Below are positions 53,429-63,400 of a stretch of DNA of 64,000 bases, one piece after another. Numbering within the stretch: the stretch's first letter is position 1; each line of letters opens with the position of its first letter. Where the stretch lies: the NCBI RefSeq assembly GCF_003672135.1, contig NC_039515.1, positions 8,866,001 to 8,930,000 on the forward strand, in the 5' to 3' direction. Both the position numbers and the translations under genes were made by a program. The stretch comes from Ooceraea biroi. Lineage: Eukaryota; Arthropoda; Insecta; Hymenoptera; Formicidae. The notes beneath the pieces were generated by a model. That model did no database searches. It saw only the letters and a program-made list of their open reading frames with translations, and was not told the DNA's origin.

Positions 53429-55284
53429 GTAAGCTGCACGAGTGGCTAGTCGAGCCAATAAAAACTACGGCGATTAAATACAACGATTGCGCAATGCAGA
53501 TTGCTATACGAGAGTGGCCATCGGATCGAAATTGCCGGACATGGACGTCTTTACCAGCGTCGCGGTTGGCAGCGTCTCGGAATGCGAGGACGAGTGCTCG
53601 AAAAGGAGGAATCCCTGCAACGCGTTCGCTTTCGGGTACGCGACAGCATGTACAGGCAATAGGATGCCAATTGCGGTTCACAATTTCGCATAAAGTATCG
53701 CGAAACGATTGTAAAATATATAAGAGAAAGATATAAGAGAAAGAGAAGGATTTGATGAATGAAAATAATTATGCTTGATACATCGTGTCATATAAGTTTT
53801 GAATTAAAATGAATGATTATGCATGATGTATCGTACTGTATCGTATTAATATTAGACCTATTATCGTGATTTCTTACGGCTCAGAATCGGCATCAAAGGC
53901 AACGGGACATGTGCGCTCAGCTCGAAAATGCCACAGCCTGAGGACCTGCAATTACACGCCGATTACGACGTTTACGTGAAGAGTCAACGTACGCCACAAT
54001 GCGAGCCGGATCAGCTCTACAAAATAGGAAACGGCGGCATCGGGGGGCAGAAAAGGAAAAATGAGACAAGGCCGATCACGAGATTTGGAAGCGGCCTCTT
54101 AGGCCCGACAATGCCAAGTGTGCTGTCATCCCCGGGGTACGATTGCACGATTATTAATTTCGAATGGAGAACAATCCCCCCATTAGCATTTCCATTGTTC
54201 TCTCTTATCTCAGCCGCGAGATAGATTCTTCTGACGGAAATAAAGAAATGTTTATATCCTAAGAGAAATCTAGTCTCGATCTGCAGGTAGTACGTATCAC
54301 AATGTAGCTTTAGTTTTTCCCTTTCAGAGATTTTTAACTTCTATTCTACGTATTCATAATTTTTATATATTTTGCATATGTATTATGTATATTTTCAATT
54401 TATATTCAGTAATATAAATGTTTTATATAGTTTAATTAATCCAACTGGTATAACGTGATTTTAATCTTTCCATCTGACGTCACATCTGAAGAACAATGAG
54501 AACCATGATGCCCAGCATCACCAATGGTCCTTCATACCAACAAGGATTCACGCCATCCTTCGACGATGAACTTCGCGTCTCCGATATTCTTAGAAATAGA
54601 AATCTGGTGCCACCTATTAACAATCCGTTCGGAATTAACAACGCGAAAGTTGACAATCATGACCTATCGATACCAGCGAACCAGAAGTTCGGCCAAAGGA
54701 TCCATCCAGATCCGACTTATAGTCGCCTGGACTTTGGCGGATCGCCCTTTCGGAATCCCTTCAGTGAGATCAGTCGCTTAAACTTTGCATCCGACTTCGA
54801 CAGCGATCTTCACTCGTACAAGGCTCTGACTATCCACAATGAGCCCTTTGACCTATTTTCAAGACCTATTTTCGTCCACGATGGATCCTCGAAGAACAAA
54901 GTACCCGCGGATTTCGGATTTTGGACCACTCATGATCCGACAAAGTACCGCAATGCAATTGGGACACATCTCGATGGATATAAAAATCAGGGATTCTTCA
55001 ATGGCGTGTCCAAAGGTTCAGGAATCACCGCGAGAACGAAGCAGAACGGACTGATCGCAGGAAATCACGATGTCGATAAAGGATTTCGTCCAATTGTCAA
55101 TCCTTACACTTTTGAGGCAAACGGGGCGAAAATTTTGAATGCGGGATTCAGGGATATTTTTGAGACGTGGAATCCAGAACTATTGACTGCGTTTCGTGGC
55201 TTTGGCACGAAGATCAGGCAGACCGAAAGACTAAAGTGTAAGTACCGATATTATTTTGCCAATTTGTTCGAGCAATCTTATTGA
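53320..55284 (+). CDS. Secreted PAN/apple-domain protein, upstream unit (gene A)
   Basis: Predicted exons are 53320-53428, 53500-53635, 53885-54136 and 54492-55284, with intron phases 1, 2 and 2, giving 429 residues to a TGA. The start at 53320 follows an in-frame stop and opens a hydrophobic signal peptide (MGCQRGFLLLVCFL). A PAN/apple domain, a disulfide-bonded protein- or sugar-binding fold, spans about residues 38-121. It begins DCYTRVA, includes paired cysteines in CEDEC and NPCNAFAFG, and ends near TPQC. The rest is low-complexity, rich in Asn, Phe, Gly and Pro, and probably disordered. Two overlapping AATAAA signals follow the stop by about 32 bases. However, a GTAAGT donor at 55238 in phase 1 could instead splice exon 4 (ending 55237) to the PAN exon at 57843. 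The function is unknown; an extracellular matrix or cuticle role is only a guess. Confidence 0.75.
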
Positions 55285-55315
55285 CAACGTAACTTCTCGC
55301 GATGTTCAATCGCTT

Positions 55316-55325
55316 AATAAATAAA
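55316..55325 (+). terminator. Two overlapping AATAAA polyadenylation signals after gene A
   Basis: AATAAA occurs at 55316-55321 and again at 55320-55325, about 32 bases past the TGA of gene A. This fits a real 3' end, or an intronic poly(A) site if exon 4 can also splice onward. No transcript evidence is available. Confidence 0.5.
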
Positions 55326-57345
55326 ATTCTGATTAATCCGAACGCGTGACACGTGAGACTTTATTTGTTGCACCTCGAGATATAGAAACGCGAAGTTTTA
55401 ACGAACTCATACGCGAAATACCGGAGACACAAATATTCGGCCAATTGTCGCTGCAGCCACTTCGCGTATGATGCGTATGTGAGACGCAACCTCAATTTTT
55501 CTGTGCGGCAATCATACGGTTGCATTATATGCGCGCTCGCACTGCGTTCCACAGGCTGATTATCACCCTTACGTAAAACGACATTGTGCCATTAAATTAA
55601 ATTGTCTTCAGACGTAAAGTCAGTACACGCAAGATCTTTGCACTTTAAATCTCAGATAGCAGCGCAAATTATCATAAGTTATTCAGATTATCATCTAATG
55701 TTATAATCAAATCATAAAACATTGCATTATTATTACATTTAAATTCGTGTTGTTTATTCATTTTTATGTTTCTCTACAATGCGCCAAGTAGCGCAAATAA
55801 TATTTTTAGCAATTAATGTTATATATATAATATGTATTTTTTTTCATTAAAGCTAAAAGCTAAATCGTAAAATTCTGTCGCACAACGGCAATATAGATGA
55901 TTAATTCCGCATGATCAATTGGTTCACAATTTCACCATCGTAGTCAGTTGGTAGTTTATCGAGCTGCGTTCATCTGAGAACCGATTGACAAATGGCAACG
56001 GCATTGACACGGATTTTAAACCGTATGCGAATTAGCTCGCTGCAACCGTTGACTTCCGGCGTTAGCCGTTGTTATCGCACTCTCGCACATCTTTCCAGCA
56101 ACAACAAAACCGAATAACGTGACCTGGCCTTCCTCGGATTATTCAATAAAATAATACAATGATTTATTGAGAAACTGTTAACAACAAGAATTTATTTGAC
56201 GTTTCAGAATAATAATTTGGTAAATAATTGTTCTCTAACGAAAGTCGTTCGAGCAATGACCAGGCAAAAGAAACTCGATGAGTTTTCGCGATTGTGCCAC
56301 CGCAGGACGAGAATGACAAGTTGCACAAGGGAGGAAAATAAATGTCGTGGCGTTGCAGACGGACCGACATCCGGTTCGCGTGATCTACGGGCATCAGACG
56401 CTTTTACTTTCGACAGCTAGTACCTCATTCCTGCCTGCGCACAGCTGCGCTTTGAATCAACTGCGCGCAATCTGCCCTCCTGCTTTGATTGAAAATTGTT
56501 GTAATCACTATTAGACACTATTAGACACACATTGGTTGCGACATAATTGCAGAATTTGATCTCCCGCTCCCGTTGATATGATCACAAAATTCGATGTAAC
56601 ATCCGCGTGAAGGTCTCGCGATTAAATTTGGCTGGACTAGGCTCAAATCGCGGAAGTGCGGTTTTGCTGAAGTTATGGCGCGACATTAAGAGCTAGGCTG
56701 GCTGAAATAATTGAGGTAATTGTGACCCTGACGAATCTCGAAGGACACGCGACGGCATCTCCCTTCTAAAGTGATGTCACGTCTCTTTGTTGTTCCTTGG
56801 CACAAAAATTCCTTTAACGACGGAAAAATGCAAATGGTTCCGGCAGATGGTTTCTGAACAGAGATCTCACGGCGAATAAATGTAATACCATCTTCTACAC
56901 TTTGGTTGAAAATATGGAAGACATTCCATGATATTTATGAAGAAGAATTCAATGACTGAATCGTAAAATTGAATTAAACACGAATTTAATCTCAGCGATG
57001 TGTAATTGGATGAAGGTAAAATGTAAAATATCGAAAAGAATACTCGTGTGTACAGAAGATCTTTCCGTACGCTCTTACAAAATCGCGTCGTAATTAAAAA
57101 GATCCGTGTAGTACATCCTGCAATTACCTAAAAACGCCGAGCTCGAACGACTCGTGAATCAATTCCGCGATTAATTGTATAAGGCACGAGGAATGACGGC
57201 GCTCGGCAAACGAACGAAACCGCCGTCCGTGAGCAAAGGAAAATAATAGTAAGTGGAATCATTAATGATCATGTAACGCGAAGAGACCCCTCCTCCGACG
57301 TGCGAGCGGTACCTCCCACTATCCTCGCGAAAACGTTCACTTTTC

Positions 57346-57352
57346 TATAAAA
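57346..57352 (+). promoter_or_regulatory. Candidate TATA box upstream of gene B
   Basis: TATAAAA lies about 320 bases before the proposed start codon of gene B. An initiator-like TTCAGTT is centred about 50 bases downstream, which is rather far. This is a weak motif call, but if real it would support an independent promoter for gene B. Confidence 0.25.
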
Positions 57353-57668
57353 CGATGCGAGTCTGTAATTTCTCCGTTACTTTTTGCGCGATTTTCAGTT
57401 CGCGGCATTTTTCGCGCGAACGTTGGTCGTAACGAGAGAGTGCGGGCCGCAACGCCATAAACCAATACGTGAAAATCCTCTCCAGGAGATACGAAAATGG
57501 CCATACTTCGTTACGGATCGCGATGTATCGTGAGAATGAATTGCGGCTCGAAGGAAAATTCGAGGTGTTGAGGAGGAAGAACCGTCTCAAGCGTATCGCG
57601 TCCGTCCTCCTGCGATTCGCCAGTGACACGTTCGTTTCGGTAAGACGATTCGTCATCGATCAAAAATC

Positions 57669-57774
57669 ATGTCGACACGACGACGGTGGCTATGGACCTT
57701 TTCGTTGGTCGTGATGGCGCGTTTCGCGTGGGCCGTTTCGAGCTCGATTATCATAGTGGAGGATGAGTGCTCGC
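57669..57774 (+). other. Signal-peptide exon of gene B, possible alternative first exon
   Basis: This 106-base exon encodes a basic start, a hydrophobic core (LWTFSLVVMARFAWAV) and IIIVEDECS, ending in phase 1 at a perfect GTAAGT. It joins the PAN exon at 57843 to read ...ECSPCYRR. If gene A splices onward to 57843, this exon would be an alternative start rather than the start of a separate gene. Confidence 0.75.
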
Positions 57775-60451
57775 GTAAGTCACGCTTCGCGTGGGAAAGA
57801 GGATGATGCCCGCAGAAAGTGCATTGAAATTTCGTTTTGCAGCATGCTACAGAAGATTGTTATCCGGCAAGAAGAGTCGGGAGATCAGGCGCGCCATCGA
57901 GTGCGAGAGGCTCGAGGATTGCCATCGCGCCTGCGACTACGAGAAGCTCTTCGTTTGCGAAGGTTTCAATTACAGGTAACAAACATTATTCTTACAAATT
58001 CAGAAAAGATACACAAATTCTAAGCAAATTGAAGTTTCATGAAATTATGTTAATTTTAATTTATGTGTTGACAAAGTGAAGAAATTCCTCATAAGGAAGA
58101 GGATAAGGAGAAAGATCTACAATTGACGATATTTATTTATTTCACAACGACGTAGTCGTGTTTTGATGACGCAATAGAATCTCCTCGAAGAGTTCTGATT
58201 GCTTTGTGGGGAGTGGCTAAGGAGAGAATAACAGATACTTCTTTGAGAGATCTTCCTTTACTTATCACAATCGCTTTACAATTGGCTACGAAACAAACGA
58301 GAGTAATCAGAAAGAGGTCCTCCCTGAGCGCGCGCATGTCGGGGACATTCGACTACAGTTTATATAATTTTTAATTGTACGTTAATATCTCAATAAATTC
58401 CTCGCAAGATAAACGAAAAAAATCCGCGAGACAGTTAACGATTACTATTCACGCTTGGGATGATTTTACGCGTTTCCATATATGTGCGAATGTATCTGGG
58501 GTATTCGTCATCAAATGCACACGTAAAATACAATACATATGTATGCATGACCCACCGCGCGATTGCATCACGGACAATTTGATCACATCACAATCTGTGA
58601 CACGCTTCTCCGTTGAGGAGCGATCACGCACGTGCGTATCACGAATCTTGTCACTAGCATCGGCTAACAACAAATCGCTGTGACCGATAATCATTAATAA
58701 TTCGCCCGATTAACGAGATTAAGACAATAACTTCATCCGCTATCGAGTAATTATGATTTTGCACAAAAAGACGCATCGGACATGGAACGAGAGGGATGTG
58801 CGAGATGACATCAGTGCCTTATTCTCGTACGGATCTCCATCGAGACTTTGTATCGGATCCTGAATGCGACTACTACGAGAAGGACCCGAACTGCATGATA
58901 ACTCCACCTGGAGGAACGCGACCGACCTGGAATCGGTGGAATCAACCTAGACCCAGCAGTCAGTCTTATGGTCCACCTTACTCTATCAATAGACCAGACG
59001 TAAGGTAAAGTGATAATGAATTGATCTTGGCAATGTGAAACATTTTTATCTTAAACTATGTTCAGTTAACCATGTAAAATTTGTTATATTATTATTTTAT
59101 ATTCAAATTCATCATATTAAAAATTTTTTAAGTTATTTAAAAGATTAATTTGGTGTTCTTTTAATTCTTTAAGAATTTATACAATTAATTCTTTTTTTAA
59201 ACAACTTCTATTTGGTTGTAAAAAGATTTTAATTAACAAATAGATATAAAAAAAGAAATTACTTCTCCAAAATGAAGTAAATCTTAATCACAAAATTTAT
59301 CTGATGCAAATTTGCTGCAAGACCTCATATTCCGGATCGACGCCCTGTCAACGAAGTGCCACGACCCTTGGATTATGATCAGCGGCCGTCGAAGGAAGTT
59401 CCGCGACCTTTGGATTACGATCGACGTCCTTCGAACGAGATCCCGCGGCCGTTGGATTACGATCGACGTCCTTCGAACGAGATCCCGCGGCCCTTGGATT
59501 ATGATCGACGTCCTTCGAACGAGATCCCGCGGCCCTTGGATTATGGGCCGCGGCCCTTGAATCACGATCGACAGCCGCCACTGATCTATGGTGATCGCGG
59601 TACGTACGAGGGATTCGATCAAAGAAATTACCAAGATGGACAAGGTTCAATTAGGGGTGAATATCCGAGACCAGAAGATCGATTCGCCTATGGCGGCCGA
59701 TTTCCACCTAGACGACCCACGGACGACAAATTTTATAACAAAGATCTGCCATGGGCGCGGTATCCGGACAGAAGAATTGATCATGGGCCCCCTTACGATA
59801 TAGGTAATATATATTTGTAGATAAAGAAAATATTATTTTATTAATTTTCATTGTTAAAAATTTGAGTATCTAATATTTTCGAGAATCATCTTATCATGTA
59901 TCGTTGTTTCATGACACAGGCACAAACGAGATCAGTTCGTATTTGCCAGATCATCGTAAGGATCGCGATTGGGGGCTCTACGGCACCGTTTACGGCAGTT
60001 CTTATGGCTATGACACGAATTACGTTGCGGACAAATTCGACATACCCAAGTACCATCCGCAATCGCGACCCAAACCGCGTCCCTACGAGAACGATCATTT
60101 TTATGGCGAGTTTTACAATTATGGTGGCGCGTTTGGATACGGCGATAGTTACATACCGGCCGACCAGGATCCGATTTACGGTGCAACCGGAAAAACCGAA
60201 GAATGCTCCGTCCGGGCTGGCGCGGGATTCAGGCTTAGCCGAGGGGTTGTGCGGAAGACGTATCTCACGCCGAATCTGGACCAATGCGAGAGTCTGTGCA
60301 TTAATGAGAAGAACTACGTCTGCATGAGCTTCAGTTACAGGCATGTTTCAATAATTTCTAATTATGTATTAATAATATTCTAATATAATATTAGAGTATA
60401 TGTGTTTTCATAAATGATATATTTTTATATTAGCAATATAAGGAAAACTGA

Positions 60452-60489
<38 letters not shown>

Positions 60490-63400
60490 ATTGTATTAAT
60501 ATAATAATTATACCATGATTTGATATTAATGCGCGATGTCTATGTTGATGAATTTATTGTTAACTAATTTAATGCTTATTTAACAGATATAATGTAGCAC
60601 CCACGGATCCTACGGACAATTGTCTCCTGAGCGACATCTCATACAAAGACCTGAACTTTTATGTCGACCTCGAGCCGGATCGCGATTACGATATTTATGC
60701 CATGATTAATTCGCGAACCTGCGGCGTGAGGAGAGAAACGAGTCCACATCCCCCGGATGGTATACGATTTAATCGAGAAGATTTTATCTTTGATTAATCT
60801 TAATATAAATGCAACTTGATCAAAATTATTTTCCGTGTATTATTTATCTATCCCCTGCAGAAATTTAAGGGATAAATAAGAATAACTTTCAGCGGACAAT
60901 GCATTTGTCGTTCTCGATGTTGTACTACTGCCCTAATTGCGTTATCATATATGTGTATGTTGTGCGTGTATATGCGTGTTATGCGTTCCGCTTTGTGTTT
61001 CAACTAACGACTAAAGTCAACAGACAACCATGAATCGTCTGTCTTTCTCTTTCTCTTTATCTCTCTTCCTCTCTCTCTTTTTTTCGGTAGGATTTGATTC
61101 GATTAGGAGATACTCACGGAGAAGTTCTTCGTGAAACTTTTTTTAGAGTGCTTTTGGAGAGTCAGAAGCGGATTCGGAATGCCGACGGATGTTGTTAAGA
61201 AGTCGATGGTGGTTGATAATCTGGGCCAGTGTCAGGCAGAGTGTACGATAGCGCAAGATTTTACATGCAGAAGCTTCACGTTCAAGTAAGTTTTGCAATA
61301 AGGACAGAACACTTTTTTTTCACGGAAAAATCGATCGAGCGACTTCGAGTTAAACTAATTTCTCAACTATGAGAGAATACACACACTATATATCATTTTA
61401 TACATTAAATATTTCAAGATATACATTGGAGCAAGGGCAATCAGATTCAACTAATTGTTACCTGAGCGACTGGCCCTCGCAAGATATCAATCCTGCCCAA
61501 ATGCCGGACATGGACGGCGCGGAGTTGTACGAAAGGGGTAGTTTCGGCAGGGGATGCGAACTTTACGTTGTGCCGTTTTTCAATGGGGCGGGGCGATTCA
61601 ACGGCAAACAGTTCAAGGAGAACGTGCAAGGAGACGAAGATACATGTAAGACACATCAAACGAATACTCATTATACAAAGTATTTCATCGTTGGAACTAT
61701 AAATTCAATAAATTCAAATTACTGTAAACTAAAAATGATAAATTCATTTGCAGTGTGTTACTCTGGATATAATAAGCCATGCAAACTGACGCCTTACGCC
61801 GTGCTCTTGGCAACGTGTGTCAATTCCGAGCAGGATTGTCGACAGAAGTGCTCGAAGATGAGAGAAACCGACACTGTTCCATGCATGTCTTACAGTTACA
61901 AGTAATACTCCATAGATTTAATTAAAAATCACTAACATTTAATGTAGAATTTTAAATCAAGTTCGAAAAACTTTGAATATTAATCCGAGTTTGAGGCCAT
62001 TAAAAAACTATAAAAGTGTTATTAGTTCTCTAAAATTGTTTTAAAAAATGTGATTATTAGATTAATGATAAACATATTTTACGATTAGGGATTAGAGATA
62101 CAAGAAAATCGAGATTAATTTCATTAGCAATTTCCTTCGATCTTCAGGCTCACTTCTCACGGCACAGAGGAAAACTGTTTGCTCAGCGACGTGCCTGTAA
62201 GAGATCTACGACCTGGCCTAGACTATGTATATGACGACAATCATGTTCTCTACTCATGGAAGGACTTGGATCCACATTGCGTGGTCACCGGTTATTCCAT
62301 CGATGACGATCGCGTATTTGGCGGTCCGGGATTGTCGAAACCGTTACTTCCGGGTTCTACGCGACCTGACTTTGGTCCAGAAACCAGTTACCCGAGCGTA
62401 AGACCTTACGGTACTCATCCAGACCCAAGGCCTTTTTTTACGATGCCGAAACCGACCAGTTATCATGGCATGAAACCGTTCGACCCTGACAAACCCGATC
62501 CCGTTGGAGTATATCGCCCTGGTGGAGGATATGGCAGTTATGGTGGCAGTTATGATGACAAGTTCGAATATGGTATTCGTCCCGGTGGATTCGACCAGGG
62601 ACTTGGGTCCCTTTACCGTGAGTGCAGACATATAATAAAATAAGAATCATTCTGAATAATTAGTTAAGAGATCTTTTATATCTGTGAAAAGAATATTCCC
62701 AGCAAACACAAAGTAACAGGTAATATACATGTTAGTTATAATTTCCCACTCATTAATATAAATACAACATAACATACATGTTATGTAACAATTACATTGT
62801 TGAGTGGGAAATTATAACTAACATGTATATTACCTGTTACTTTATGTTTGCTGGGTTATTAAGAGTATTATTAAGATATAAATAACTTTTACGTGTTATT
62901 TAATTAATTTTGTTCGATCTTTTCCAAATTAGCAAATGAGTACTCGACCTTCCGCTATTACACGGTAAACGGTCACCCGTGTAAAAGGGGCACAAAGTGC
63001 GAGAAGAACAAGATCGCTGGATTTTGGGCCTGCGAGACCGAGGGAGGCGAATACGGTAGCTGGGATTACTGCTGCGCACCGACGCATCATTGTGGCTTCT
63101 CGCAAGGATATCATTATCCATGGTACATCATTATGAGTATATTACACATTACAGTCGCGCGCCGTAAATGCTCTCTTCTATCCAAACTTTCTCTCAGATA
63201 CAACTTCTTCATTTTCACATTCGCCATAGACTTACGTCATAAGAAACTTTAAAGAAGCCATTTTTAAGAAGTAGATAAATTTAAATAGCATTTCCTTGTC
63301 ATTTAAATGAGATAAGTGAGATAAATTCCATTTATTTTTACCTCACATTTCTTCTCGGTTGTAACCAATAATGAGCCACTTACCAATTCAGCGTGTGTTC

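Larger units (their letters stand above)
55285..57668. other. Spacer between PAN units A and B, possibly an intron
   Basis: No PAN-like exon was found in these 2.4 kb. If gene A splices onward, 55238-57842 is one large intron. If not, this holds the 3' flank of gene A and the promoter of gene B (candidate TATA at 57346). Short direct repeats CACTATTAGA lie near 56507-56525. Confidence 0.5.
59920..60759 (+). other. Tyr/Gly-rich linker and PAN module 2 of gene B
   Basis: Exon 59920-60340 opens with a Tyr/Gly/Asp-rich linker and then the first half of a PAN module (EECSVRAGAGFRLSRG, CESLC, VCMSFSYR). Exon 60587-60759 supplies the second half (NCLLSDISYKDLNFY to RTCGVRR). The exon split falls at the same motif as in the other modules. 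Confidence 0.85.

Noticed and set aside
59359..59568. Regular repeats that might suggest a CRISPR array
   Set aside because: The units are directly adjacent with no unique spacers, lie in frame inside a coding exon, and the genome is eukaryotic.
59886..60344. A 152-residue minus-strand frame opposite PAN module 2
   Set aside because: It is the antisense shadow of a well-supported coding exon.
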